Assembly: GCA_030867875.1 (NCBI GenBank)
Contig: JAOWCC010001634.1
Span: forward strand, 40,319,403 to 40,383,402
Length of the DNA: 64,000 bases
Direction: 5' to 3'
DNA from: Actinernus sp. WN-2022
Lineage: Eukaryota > Cnidaria > Anthozoa > Actiniaria > Actinernidae
Shown: in pieces, positions 20,833 to 31,936 of the stretch
Position numbering within the stretch: position 1 is the first letter of the stretch
Layout: each line of letters starts with the position of its first letter
Made by a program: the position numbers and the translations under genes
Notes under the pieces: generated by a model
What the model saw: the letters and a program-made list of their open reading frames with translations, nothing else
Database searches by the model: none
Told to the model about the DNA's origin: nothing

Positions 20833-21480
20833 TCAAGTTCAAGTTCAAGTTCAATTTATTCACACTTGTTTATATGTTATAATTACAATTATTGGTTGAA
20901 TATAACAAGCCATAAGAAAGAGAAAAATAAATAGGAGATAATAATTACAATCTTTAGATGATAGTGTGTAGTGGTCAAAGGAGCGAAAGCTTTCGAGTAA
21001 ACCACTACCATGTTGAAAGTTAATGAGGGGAGGAATAAATAAACGAATAGGCTTGATTGTATCTTTACAGGGTTTTAAAAAGTATGACTGTTGGTTATAA
21101 TGAGAGAAGAGGAAGAAAATAAAGGCTGTTTACATGTACAAACTAGGTTTGGATATATGGTAATTTTACAATACAGAATAATGTAGACATTTACAGTAAG
21201 TATTTATAAATAATAATTGATATATACATATATTATAAATGCAGCTAACATTTTATATCTGGCTTTCAAGGAGGAAGAGCTTATATTGTTTTTTTAAAAC
21301 TGTTATGAGGCAAACATTTTATCTCGATTGGTACTGTTTCCCATATTTTTGATGACATTACTTTAAATCTTGTAAGTCCATAATTTGTTCTTGAGTTCTT
21401 GAGCTTCATTGCTGTATCATTTTGTTGATAGCTTGTGTCTTTCCAAAAGTTCTCTTTTGCCTAGATTCTACATATAGTGG
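20833..21480 (-). mobile_element. LINE 3' fragment (AAGTTC-tailed family)
   Basis: On the minus strand at about 21440-21270: LKNSRTNYGLTRFKVMSSKI and WETVPIEIKCLPHNSFKKT, the LINE C-terminal block. The 3' end is the repeated TTGAACTTGAACTTG (plus strand CAAGTTCAAGTTCAAGTTCA at 20829). A related tail lies at 49110-49275. Confidence 0.8.
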
Positions 21481-21516
21481 TGTGCTTTTGAACTAACAAG
21501 TACAAGTTTACCATTT

Positions 21517-21598
21517 GATTTGAGACATTTGGATTAGAGCCTGATCACAGGAGTACAAACAATAGGACTCAAGGTCCCTTCTAGGCCTGCCTCCGTAA
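21517..21598 (-). mobile_element. SINE tail fragment
   Basis: TGAGACATTTGGATTAGAGC through AGGCCTGCCTCCGT matches the 3' part of the SINE copies at 38950-39394 and 53393-53672. The tRNA-like head is missing and the match ends at the terminus of the surrounding foldback element. Confidence 0.75.
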
Positions 21599-22239
21599 GT
21601 GGGTATGTGCGTCCCAGGAAAATCCAGGCGAGCCACCTTAACGCTTAAGTAATTTTAAATCAGCTATTATAAAGACCTATATTTTAAATTCTTATTAGTT
21701 TCTTGATAGGTAATCAATATTGTAAATAGTTCCCACGATAATTATTTCATTTTATTAGGATTAATCTGTAAGGGCATCAAGACTTCGTATGATGCTCCAA
21801 ATACTAACTTCTTACTAACCGAGCGCGAGGGCCGGCGTACTACATTGGGAATCTCGGCCAGAGGTCGTGACAAACGACCGAGGGCCAAGATTCCCCACTT
21901 TACGGTCCAGAGCAAGTAAGGTTTGTAAGTAGTTCCTGACCAGCTAGTGCAGCTAGTGAACAAGTTCTGGCTGCAATAATAATGAAATTAAAATTCGCTG
22001 GCTGTGAGTTTCTGGTATAGTGCAGAGAGATAACAATGGGGTTGGATGAGAAACTATTTAGACCTATTTTAAGAGTGGGATCCCGACAGGCCGATTCACA
22101 TCACATATTGATTAATCTGCATGGCAGCTACAACCATTGTTTGTATGGATATGATCTGACTTTGATTTGTGAATAAGCTGCAGCTGCACTGAATAAGAAC
22201 ATAGTTTTCCACCTTTTATTTATTACTTTCACCAGCCGA

Positions 22240-22900
22240 CAAGCTGGAGAAAGTAAACGAATGCGCCGTTCGCTTTGTCTTTAAGGAAAATAGCACCCCC
22301 TATGAGGAGCTGCTTAATTGGGAGTACTACATTAAGGCAGCAGAGAGCCATACAAATCGTTAGTACTGTTTATAAGTCACCTTATAAGTTACAAAATAAC
22401 AGTAATTCTCCAGAGTGCTTAAAGGAATTACTCGAACTTAGACAAAGCGTATATACACACTGAGAGGAAAATATATCTTGAATCTGCCGAAGGCCAATAC
22501 TACTACGGTACGCGGCTAGGCCGTTAAGTCTTGGCGTTACCAAGCAGCAAAGTTATGAAGTCTCCCAAACACAGCGCGATTGGCACCCTGCTACAAAGCT
22601 TTTAGAAAATGCGTTACTGACATTGATTTTAGTAGTTTTAGTTAAATTTCTATATTCATTACAATTAAGCACTATCTTAGTGCATTCGTCAGTAACACTC
22701 GCATATTCAGTATTTTTATTCAAAAGTGATTTTTTTACTAAGTAATTTTACTTATACAGATTACATATCTAGCTGGATTAGTATGATTATTATCTTGTTT
22801 TTTCTGTTGTAGCAATACCTGTGTATTATATAGCTCTAAACAGCTAAGCGGTATCTGTTCGCGTTAAATAAAATTGTAGTGTATTGTATTGATTGAAACG
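22240..22900 (+). mobile_element. LINE 3' fragment, plus strand
   Basis: The plus strand reads ADKLEKVNECAVRFVFKENS, TPYEELLNWE, CLKELLELRQSVYTH, LRGKYILNLPKAN and AAKLW in shifting frames. These are successive blocks of the C-terminal half of a CR1/L2-like polymerase. It ends in a TATTGTATTG microsatellite tail near 22890. Confidence 0.85.
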
Positions 22901-23469
22901 CTGACGTCCTCCACTGATGTTGTCTCATACTGCGCGATCACGGCATGTCGTGAGGGGTGAGGGGATTCCCCTAACTGCAAATTCACAACTGTCCAATTAC
23001 GCGCCACAATTTCCAAAGTTATCAGCGGCTAGCTGTGCGGCAGGCTAAAAGGTACTAGGCCTCCCCATTCGTAAATGCATTATGTTGAACTTATGGATAA
23101 GGTTGAGATGCGCATTACTTTGGCAGTGATTTGCAGTAACTGTACTTATTATATGGCAGCTCAGTGAGCGGGTAAGATGACTCTGAATGCTGCAATCTTA
23201 TTGGTTGCTCAGCGAACAAGATTTTTCATCTTGCCCGCTCAGAATTTTCCAAATTCGCTCACAACTCTTCGCCAAACAAATAGCGATAAAACCCGTACAT
23301 TTTGAAAGAAACTAAACAATTTGTACATGAAGGCAAATACTAATTTAAAGCTATTTCTTTTTTCCCCGTTTTTCAGCTAAAATTTAACTTTTTAGAGCGA
23401 TTAATGCTCTCGCAAGTTCGATGAAAACAACGCCGACTGCAGCAAAAACCGACTGAATTGAGTGAGGCT
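22901..23469. other. Intergenic, short inverted repeat only
   Basis: GAGCGGGTAAGATGA near 23168 and TCATCTTGCCCGCTC near 23228 are inverted to each other (possible small MITE). TTTGCAGTAACTGTACTTAT at 23130 resembles the small membrane ORF region at 40312. Otherwise nothing recognised. Confidence 0.4.
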
Positions 23470-23650
23470 GGAAAACGTATAAATCGTTTTACAAGTGATA
23501 AATGAAATAGTTAATCAACTTTTTACATAAAGGAATAAAGGAATAACTTAAGTGGTAGGAGGGCAAATTATATTTATCTTTTTTTTACTTTTTGCCACGT
23601 GTCATGCTGTTCCATCAGCTGTTTTATTTTGAGTGAAAATAAACCACTAG
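23470..23650. repeat. Dispersed repeat X, copy 1 (partial)
   Basis: ACTTTTTGCCACGTG, CATCAGCTGTTTTATTTTGA and AATAAACCACTAGTTTCAGA match 38440-38680 and the split copy at 41404-41446 plus 52988-53130. It carries an unoccupied version of the split site (GGAATAACTTAAGTGGTAGG). Confidence 0.8.
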
Positions 23651-24094
23651 TTTCAGAAATATGTTTGAACAAGAAGTTGCACGCAGCTTGAACTCCGGCG
23701 TATTTTTTGTAACGCTGATGCTCTCATACACCTCAGTGCGTGTTTGGCACATTACGAACGTACAATCAGATGCGAACGTACGCACAGACAGTCGATCTGA
23801 TCTAAAACTCCACATGACTGGTCAGAATACGAGTAAACACGAGTGAACACGAGCGACTTCAAGTAAGCCAGGGTACCCTAGGACAACACAGGAAGCCCAA
23901 AAATACTAGGATGTGATTTAAAATTCCACACGAGTAAGAACACGAGTGCACTAGCGCTTTTTAATTAATTTACTAATTTAATTAACAAAAAACTAATAAC
24001 AAAAAAATAATTAAATGTATAGTTCGCACCACCTCATACGCCTGCGTGTTCGACCTGTGGGGCCTAGAGGATATTAACCATAACTGAACTGGAT

Positions 24095-24262
24095 ATATAC
24101 CGTAAAAACAGTCCCTCCTTTTCCCTCCCTTGATAGTAATTTGCGAGCGGAGCTAGCCAAGAGAAAATATGACAGGCGTTCGAGTGGAGCGAGAGGAAGA
24201 ATGGGGACGAGAAAGAGGAGAAGAAAAGGGGGGAGTGCAGACATCACACAGAGGAAATAATT
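24095..24262 (-). repeat. Dispersed repeat, inverted partner of 28060-28222
   Basis: Reading the minus strand gives CTCTGTGTGATGTC, TCTTCTCCTCTTTCTCGTCC and AACGCCTGTCATATTTTCTC, the same order as the plus strand at 28060-28222. It ends beside the CACAGG palindrome at 24278. No coding potential. Confidence 0.75.
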
Positions 24263-24277
24263 ACGCGTTGCTGGAAC

Positions 24278-24663
24278 CACAGGAAACCCAAGCTCTGTTT
24301 GTGTTTTAAATTATAAGGGTTTGTATGAGATTTTTAACGAGTATTTGGTTGTATCAGTTATGCCAGAAATACTGAAATAAAATCAATGAAAACTCCCCTG
24401 AAGTCTTTATATGTTCTTCATTGGGCTCTGTATGCAATTTCAGCGAATTCTGTTGACATTTTACCCAGGTCGAGGGGTAAAATGTCAACAGAATTCGCTG
24501 AAATTGCATACAGAGCCCAATGAAGAACATATAAAGACTTCAGGGGAGTTTTCATTGATTTTATTTCAGTATTTCTGGCCTAACGGATACAACCAAATAC
24601 TCGTTAAAAATCTCATACAAACCCTTATAATTTAAAACACAAACAGAGCTTGGGTTTCCTGTG
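24278..24663. mobile_element. CACAGG-family palindromic element, 386 bp
   Basis: The two halves are nearly perfect inverted copies from CACAGGAAACCCAAGCTCTG to its mirror at 24663. The turn is ACCCAGGTCGAGGGGT near 24475. CTGGAAC flanks both sides. The same termini bound the element at 50338-51534. Open frames inside are by-products of the palindrome. Confidence 0.9.
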
Positions 24664-24975
24664 CTGGAACAACGCAAAATTCCCATTGGCTAACGACTTT
24701 GCAGTGTGTTAACACCTATCAATCACAAACTAGCAGGAGTGGAACTTTGAGAGTATCAATCAACATGGCGAGCTAGGTGGCCGTCTAAGCGTGTTTGAGA
24801 AGTTCAAACTCATGGCGCCACAAGTTGAATACTGAGTCTACCTTTTGGTCGAGGGTCGAGGGTCGAGGGTGCTACGTCGAGGGTCGAGGGTAACTTGTCG
24901 AGGGTCGGAAAATGTTTGAAAATTCTTCCTAATGTAAAATACATATCTAAAAAATACATCTAAAATATTACTTAC

Positions 24976-25042
24976 CAAATCTAGGCAACGCAAAATATGT
25001 AAACAGTTCCGAGTCTGATGTTGTGCACGCAATGGTCGCCAT
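24976..25042 (-). pseudogene. Captured first-exon-like block, left arm
   Basis: Mirror of 26040-26106: the minus strand reads AACATGGCG, then 22 codons (MATIACTTSDSELFTYFALP...) ending at G/GTAAGTAAT. It is identical to the right-arm copy as far as can be read. It is not recognised as any family. Confidence 0.5.
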
Positions 25043-26039
25043 GTTGTTATTTTTTGTTTAGCCGTGACAGACTGGACCCGAACTTGACAACACAGGAAGC
25101 CCGAGACGAGAAAGTGGTGGGCACCAAAACGCGCCGAATTTGTCGAGGTGCACTGGATGTGTCGTTCAATAATCTCTAGATTTTTGAAATATTAATCTCC
25201 CCTTTTATAGCATGGAATAATTTGAAGAGTCTTTTTGAGGTTTTAGCGAAAATATTTGCCCCAAATCGTAGTTTTCTTCGGTTTTTGCGGACTGCTGTAT
25301 TTTCAAAATGGAGGACTCGTGACCATGGACATGGTACGGATAGGGATGGATAACAAGCCAAAGGAGTAGTATGGATATGGTTAGCGATGGAAATGGATGT
25401 CTGTACTGGATATTACAATTAAAGGTTGGTGTGTCCACAGAAGAATCCTCAGACATCTCTATTCAGTGCTACCCTGCTAGCAGAGCCAATTCTTTCGTCA
25501 TTTCGATCCCGTTCAGTATTTATGTTGCGATCCGCGTTTGGTGTGTTTCGCGTTGGCTGTTAAACATGAACGGGATCGAAATGACGAAAGAATTGGCTCT
25601 GCTAGCAGGGTAGCACTGAATAGAGATGTCTGAGGATTCTTCTGTGGACACACCAACCTTTAATTGTAATATCCAGTACAGACATCCATTTCCATCGCTA
25701 ACCATATCCATACTACTCCTTTGGCTTGTTATCCATCCCTATCCGTACCATGTCCATGGTCACGAGTCCTCCATTTTGAAAATACAGCAGTCCGCAAAAA
25801 CCGAAGAAAACTACGATTTGGGGCAAATATTTTCGCTAAAACCTCAAAAAGACTCTTCAAATTATTCCATGCTATAAAAGGGGAGATTAATATTTCAAAA
25901 ATCTAGAGATTATTGAACGACACATCCAGTGCACCTCGACAAATTCGGCGCGTTTTGGTGCCCACCACTTTCTCGTCTCGGGCTTCCTGTGTTGTCAAGT
26001 TCGGGTCCAGTCTGTCACGGCTAAACAAAAAATAACAAC

Positions 26040-26106
26040 ATGGCGACCATTGCGTGCACAACATCAGACTCGGAACTGTTTACATATTTTGCGTTGCCTA
26101 GATTTG
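26040..26106 (+). pseudogene. Captured first-exon-like block, right arm
   Basis: AACATGGCG gives a good start context. 22 codons (MATIACTTSDSELFTYFALP...) lead to a strong donor G/GTAAGT at 26107. The upstream arm holds GC-rich promoter-like sequence. This looks like a host promoter plus first exon carried in a palindromic element. It could instead be chance, because it is short. Confidence 0.5.
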
Positions 26107-26660
26107 GTAAGTAATATTTTAGATGTATTTTTTAGATATGTATTTTACATTAGGAAGAATTTTCAAACATTTTCCGACCCTCGACAAGTTACCCTCGACC
26201 CTCGACGTAGCACCCTCGACCCTCGACCCTCGACCAAAAGGTAGACTCCTTTGGAAACTCTCATAAATGGCTTGGAGAAAGTCTAGACGCCTTTGAGTTT
26301 GAAACATATGGTTGTTTAGTACCTAACTTCAACTTCTATTTAACTTCGGCCCTCGTTTCACCTTAACATTGTCAAATTCTTCGTCTTTCGGCCACTAAAC
26401 AACCCTAATCAAGTTCTATAACCCCTGTATTCTCCAGTCGTTATTACAATTCCAAATGAGCTCATTTGATTATCCCACTTAGTCATACTATGCCTTTATT
26501 GCTTTAATTAACACAAGCACTTTTTACCGGTTGATTCTGAAGATAGATGTTTCATTCATAATTATTAAATTCTAAGCGGCCTGTATTCATGTTTGTTACA
26601 CGCTGTTTCCTGTTCACGGCATGAAACACCAGTATCTAGCTTTGGTGTAGGGCACAAGTA

Positions 26661-27613
26661 ATGCGGGTATCAGCGGCCATCCCGAGGGGGCGGCCACCGG
26701 GCAACCCACGGGCAACCCAGGGGCTTAGTAGGGGATTTGTAGCAAAGACATGCCCTACACGCGAAGCATTAGAGCGCTTTTGCATTTTCGTCAAAATACC
26801 CCGGAGACATACACACGGGGTTTGCACGTAATCTGTTGTCTCAACGTTCAGCGGTTTTCGCCACAGGCATACATCCCAGCCACTTTTTGGACAAATTTGA
26901 CAGGAAATATAGTCTGTGCAAGTTCTAAATTTAGGAAAATATAGGATTTTTCCCCAAAGTATAGCCACTTTATAGGAGCTAAAATAGCTTTCAAACAATA
27001 AATAGTAAACAATAAACACACAATTTTTAAAACATGTGAACTTTTAATGTGTTTGATCAAACCTGCTTTTTTTTATTGATAGGAAAGAATTTTGCTTTTG
27101 TTAATTCACAACAAAAATGCTAAAAAGTGCAAAATATAAATGTATCACTCAGCATACATCCTATTTATAGGAAATATAGGAGGATTTCTTGAAATATAGG
27201 CTCTTTATAGGATCCTATACAAATTATAGGATATATAGGAAATATAGGAGGTCTGGGATGCCTGCACAGGACTCGCTCGATCGATCGACGTTCTTCGATT
27301 TCTTTGTCCTTGAAGTAAGTCATATCATTATCATTCAAATTAAGAAATTAAATTAAGCCATCCACTGTCGGAAGACAGAACAAAGAAACAAAGGATAATA
27401 TTTGTATAAAACTATTAAGATTTTTGACACTTCTAAAATGTTTAGCTTCTAATACTTATAATATGTTGCCCAGGTTGCCCCAGGGGTGGGGGTTTTTGTC
27501 ACAATTTTCTGCCCCACCCGAGGGGTTTTAGCATGTATTTGTCATGGCTGCTGTGACAAATGCCCCTGGGTGACCGGGGGCCGCCCCCTCGGGATGGCCG
27601 CTGATACCCGCAT
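26661..27613. mobile_element. 953-bp inverted-repeat element
   Basis: The termini ATGCGGGTATCAGCGGCCAT at 26661 and ATGGCCGCTGATACCCGCAT ending at 27613 match over at least 35 bp. Inside, CCTGGGC/GGGCAACCCA words repeat near the ends and TATAGGA-rich words repeat at 27160-27250. No transposase and no clear target duplication. Confidence 0.85.
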
Positions 27614-28059
27614 AACTCTCAATCTCAACTAAAACACAATGTAATTTTAATTTCAAATTGTAACCGGGCTTAATTCATAACGTATCGACTTTGTAGATGG
27701 CCGTATATTTGTCATTTTGTTATACATGTCATGTTCTATACTCGGTCCAGGCGAGTAAATTCTCGCACTTTTCCTAATTGCGGCCGAAACTTGTGGTGAC
27801 GAAAACATACGTTTGAATCGCTGCGTTGAGTTGACTTCGATTTGTGGGGCACATTTTTTTTTGCCAAGCCAGCATCTAGATACGATTTTACATCTGCTGC
27901 TCTCCTAGTCTTTGTTGCGCACTTTGCACAGGTAAGGGAGGATGAACCATATATCATCGGATTTCACGGAAAGGGGCGGAGCTGACAATGACACTTGATG
28001 AAAAGGGGTGGGAAAATGACAACTCGATGAAAGCATGGATCGTAAAAATAAAAGGGGGC
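27614..28059. other. Intergenic, nothing recognised
   Basis: No exon-like blocks and no repeat partner in the window. Confidence 0.4.
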
Positions 28060-28222
28060 TGCAGTCATTTCCTCTGTGTGATGTCCGCATTCCCTCCTTT
28101 TCTTCTCCTCTTTCTCATCCCCATTCTTCCTCTCGCTCCGCTCGAACGCCTGTCATATTTTCTCTTGGCTCGCTCCGCTCGCAAATTACTATCAAGGGAG
28201 AAAGGAGGGACTGTTCGCAGTC
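28060..28222 (+). repeat. Dispersed repeat, inverted partner of 24095-24262
   Basis: CATTTCCTCTGTGTGATGTC through AATTACTATCAAGGGAGAAA matches the minus strand at 24262-24095. The pair brackets the palindromic cluster. Confidence 0.75.
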
Positions 28223-28324
28223 TACTCTATAATAAGCCCCCCTTAACATTCTTAATTTTTAAATAAACTACCCTATCTTTCAAGCATCCCCCCCCCCCCT
28301 CCCCCTCCTCGAACTCGAACATAT

Positions 28325-28520
28325 ATGATTTTACCATTTTACTTGAACTTTAACGCAACTGACCTTAACGACTATCTCACACTTGCATCAAAGTCAGTCA
28401 CACGCCGTAAGCACAACTTCAAATACAAACATATTTCGACTCGGACCGATGTTTTTAAATTCTTTTTCTTTCTCAGGACTGTTCCCATCTGGAATTCTCT
28501 TCCAGAGGACTTAGTTATGT
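28325..28520 (+). mobile_element. LINE pol C-terminal fragment, plus strand
   Basis: The plus strand reads NDYLTLASKSVTRRKHNFKY, KHISTRTDVFKFFFFLRTVP and IWNSLPEDLV, a clear LINE polymerase C-terminal block (WNSLPEDIV). It is short and truncated on both sides. Confidence 0.85.
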
Positions 28521-28540
28521 CCCCTAAGAGGGTCTGAATG

Positions 28541-28752
28541 GGGTTAACTGACTACTGACAAACGGCCTTAAAAATAACTGACAACTGACAAATGACTATT
28601 TTTTTACTGACAACTGACAACCGAAAAATAACTGACAACTGACAAATTTGGTTTTTGTGGGTCAAACATTGTAAATTTTCTCTAGTAATGATTAATTAGG
28701 GCTAACTGACAACTGACAAATGGCCAAAATGTTAACTGACAACTGACATGTA
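28541..28752. repeat. Irregular cluster of AACTGACAACTGACAAA words
   Basis: ACTGACAA occurs about ten times in 210 bp, singly or as doublets, separated by unrelated 10-50 bp spacers. It is not a regular tandem array. Confidence 0.8.
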
Positions 28753-28893
28753 GACCCCCCCATTGAGACCCTCCCCTAACATAGATACATTTTCTAAAAA
28801 AACTATGGCTTTCCTAAACAACATGCATAATAATGTCTAGTTAAATACCTACTTATGTCTGACTCAATCATATCATTATTATTTATCATTACC

Positions 28894-30504
28894 ATATCTA
28901 CCCTAGGCCTGTTTTCACAAAAGGGGGTCTTAGGTTCTAGGGCTCCTTTTGTGAAAACAGGATAGATCTTTTGTGCCTTTAGCTTTAAAAGCCAGTTACT
29001 CGTGTTCTTGCCGTTTTCTTGAAAGGGCAAATGGTAGTTTAAGACTTTTCTGGCCTTTCTATCCCATAATTGATCTCTAGGTATTTTATGTGAGGGGGGG
29101 GGGGGGGGGGTGAGGGGTGTGGAGGACTAGTTCAAACATTTTCGCGAATAACTAGCTAACTTTACCTGGCGTATGGCGCAACGATTTGCTTAGTGGAAGG
29201 CGTACATTTTCCACTAGGTCTGTGAAAAAAAGCGCATTTTATGGATGAAAACGTTGAAAAGTGAGTTACTGGCTTTTAACTCTTTGTCGTCCGATCGTGT
29301 GTGAGCTCAATTGGTGAAATCCTGAGTGGTATCGTAACTCAACCCTCCCCCCTCAGTTGAAGTTTGGGTAGCCCGGGGTAGTTAAATACTGCTGACTTTT
29401 TAAGCCGAGGGCTCAAACTTTCCCCAAAATACCATTCGGGAGAATTCTACGAAATCGTCGACGGTAGGTATTGCGACTTCTGTAGGGTTTCCAATGAAAT
29501 GTACTCAAATTTTAGAGAAAAATGCCACTGTCGTCAGAGAGCTTGATGAGGACATCATTAAGTCTGAGGACGGCTGAAAAGTACTTGGTTTGCTTCTAGT
29601 AGGCTTTGTGAGGGGATTTCACAGGGTTTTCCAGTTGTGTTTGTGCCGTTCAGACACAAGAAAAAATTATTCAATGAAATCCTTGAAATCCTGCAGTTGG
29701 CAGTCTTTTACCCCTGCTCAACCTATTAGGATGTGTTTTTGTCACTTTAAAGCAACGGCTTGAGTCCAAATCACCGCTCTTGGTTGTAGGGGTAAAAGAC
29801 TTCTAAACAAAAATCTACAGGAGTCCCAGAGGGAGGGGGGGGGGACCCCTTGTGGAATATTTGTCCATTACCCAGCATGCAATTGGAGGTGGGTACAGGA
29901 GAAGGTGGTGGAGAGAAATGCAGTGAGAAGAATAGCGCGGTTCACAGTCGCTTGGTGTGTTTTGTGCCAACAAAACCTGGTGGTTGGAAAGATTAAAGAA
30001 GGTACTGTAACGACTGAGTGGTGATTTTATGTTTGCTTTTGATTTCAAGTGCGAATGGGAAGGGTGTTTTGAGCCGATAATTCGTGAAAATCGAAGAAAC
30101 AATACGATCGCCAAAACAAATGAGTTTTTCTCCATAGTGAAAGAGTCGGGCGATCCATGTTATAGCTCTGACTTTGAAGCCATTCATCCCTTCGCATAAT
30201 ATCGCAACATCGTCTTTCCAGCATGTCTAGATGTGATGCAATAATTTTTCTAGTATCGGACTAATGCGTCTTATATTTACAGTCTCGGACGGTTAAGAGT
30301 TCTTGAAAGCCACATAAAATACCTAGAGATCAATTATGAGATAGAAAGGCCAGAAAAGTCTTAAACTGTCATTTGCCCTTTCAAGAAAACGGCATAAAAC
30401 ACGAGTTACTGGCTTTTAAAGCTAAAGGCACACAAGATCTACCCTGTTTTTACAAAAGGGGGTCTTAGGTTCTAGGGCTCCTTTTGTGAAAACAGGGTAG
30501 ATAT
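28894..30504. mobile_element. 1.6-kb inverted-repeat element with hairpin inside each terminus
   Basis: About 200-bp arms (28894-29093 and 30315-30504) are inverted copies, with outer ends ATATCTACCCT and AGGGTAGATAT. Each arm contains its own hairpin: CCTGTTTTCACAAAAGG, a 20-base loop, CCTTTTGTGAAAACAGG. The middle has a G-run at 29093-29110 and no recognisable protein. Confidence 0.88.
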
Positions 30505-30639
30505 ATTTGTATTTACTCGACTGAATTTATATGTAAGTCTTAAATCACGCATGGCATAAGTTACCTCAAGGCGATCACGACGAAGCGAGCCAAATATATA
30601 TAAACTAGCACATTTTGTTTAATTCGCTGTCAAATTTAA

Positions 30640-31830
30640 CGAAATTTTCGTATGTTAATATTAAAATGAAATAACGATTTTAGGATCAAACACGTTTGTA
30701 TATTGACATTATTGTGACGTCACATCGAACGACTCCTTTTAAGGTCAAATTCTGCGTTACCTATACGTTTGAAATAAAGCATGTTACCACAACAACATAA
30801 AAATGTGTTTTTGATTTAAAGTCTCTACGATAAATATATGCTGAGTTATTAAGAACTGAAGATTCCTGTGACGTCACATTTTCTGATGTCATGGGTCTGA
30901 CATCAGTCCGATGCTTTCTAAATTGAAGAAACATAAAAAGACCATATTGCGGCTATTCAGTGTACAGTAAGTACATTTTCTCTTTAAAACCCGAAAAATA
31001 CTCGAATAGTTATTTTTAAAGGACGTTTTCAAAAATATATGACGTATCCTCTTTTTCACTGTGAATTTTAAAGTATTTCCTCTAAAAAAATGAAAATTCT
31101 AAAAACATGGTTATGGTTACCGATTTACTCTTTTGATTGCTAGATTGTCGTAACAAATATTTTAAACTTTAATAGATGAATGAAGAAGTTATTTTGTAAA
31201 TGGTTCTGTATTGAATATTTCCCGCCAATGACCAAAATTCAAAATTAAATAACTTTTCTCTCTCTTAACCAATCGAACTCGGGTTTTCGGTTTCTTTGTT
31301 GTCAACATGATGGAAAATCGAAAATATAAAATTTACTGATGTTCAAGGTAATTTAAAACATCGAAATGGATACATGACGTAACTGTGACGTTAGGGAGCT
31401 TCAGATTCGAGTACGACTTTTCACAATCGACGAACAGTTTAAAAAGATATTTGAACAAACAATTACTCTTAGTAGCTTGTTCTCGTGTCTGCAGCATTGC
31501 TTGGCAGAAATGAAAGATTTGTACTTTCTTGCTACAGAGATATTTTGAGTCTAAAATTAAGTCGTACTCGTACGTAGTAAAAGTCGTACTCGTACTCGAA
31601 TCTGAAGCTCCCTGTTATCAAGATGTCGACGGTAGTTAAAATCATCGGATTTTGTTTTGGTCATCGGTCTTCATCCTCAAACAAAAATTCAATCTTCTAT
31701 GTTGGAAATTTTTGAAAATATTAATAGCAAAGTGACCGATTTTAGGGTCATTTGTGCCAAGCGTGAATAGACACCGTATTTTTCTAAATATATGTAAATG
31801 TTTTTTGTTGGGCATTCGTGATTAGCACCT
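30640..31830. repeat. Dispersed repeat Y, copy 1
   Basis: It shares a collinear series of words with 56950-57920 (TGTGACGTCAC, ATTCTAAAAACAT, AGATGAATGAAG, TCGGGTTTTCG, ATTCAATC.TC, GTGATTAG.ACCTC) at roughly 60% similarity. It is probably an old mobile element; no coding potential. It is split by a 221-bp MITE. Confidence 0.6.
31393..31613. mobile_element. 221-bp MITE with GTT target duplication
   Basis: The ends AGGGAGCTTCAGATTCGAGT and its mirror ending at 31613 are flanked on both sides by GTT. A 3-bp duplication fits PIF/Harbinger-type elements. The related repeat at 56950-57920 lacks it. Confidence 0.8.
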
Positions 31831-31936
31831 CGATCGTGCTCTTCCCTAAGGACTTGGGAGTTGTTATTTAAGATGATATTTGCATATATCTTTCATTTGA
31901 CGCCAACTAGTTTACACGCTCGGTTATCCGGGCCAA

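Larger units (their letters stand above)
20152..21640. mobile_element. GGTGGCTC-ended foldback element, damaged copy
   Basis: 20152-20830 is the same sequence as the left arm of the large element at 41447-52987 (landmarks AGAATAAACTTTCCAAAAAT, TTACATATCATCAATTTTCT, GTAGTCTAAATGTAGGCCTT). The right end is the mirrored terminus ...AATCCAGGCGAGCCACCTTA at 21640. The left terminus is missing. At 20500 it carries an unoccupied version of the site where the DIRS-like element sits in the other copy. Confidence 0.75.
24834..26249. mobile_element. 1.4-kb near-perfect palindrome
   Basis: The left arm (24834-25515) and right arm (25567-26249) are reverse complements over about 682 bp with almost no differences, around a 51-bp unpaired centre (25516-25566). 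The outer ends are GAGTCTACCTTTTGGTCGAG and its mirror, followed by short GTCGAGG repeats. A CACAGGAAGCCCGAG terminus of the same family as 24278 lies at 25091 and mirrored at 25991. Each arm carries a first-exon-like block. No target duplication was recognised. Confidence 0.92.

Noticed and set aside
25205..25906. Pairs of identical small proteins on opposite strands
   Set aside because: Mirror images produced by the 1.4-kb palindrome; only the block with start codon and splice donor was kept, with low confidence.
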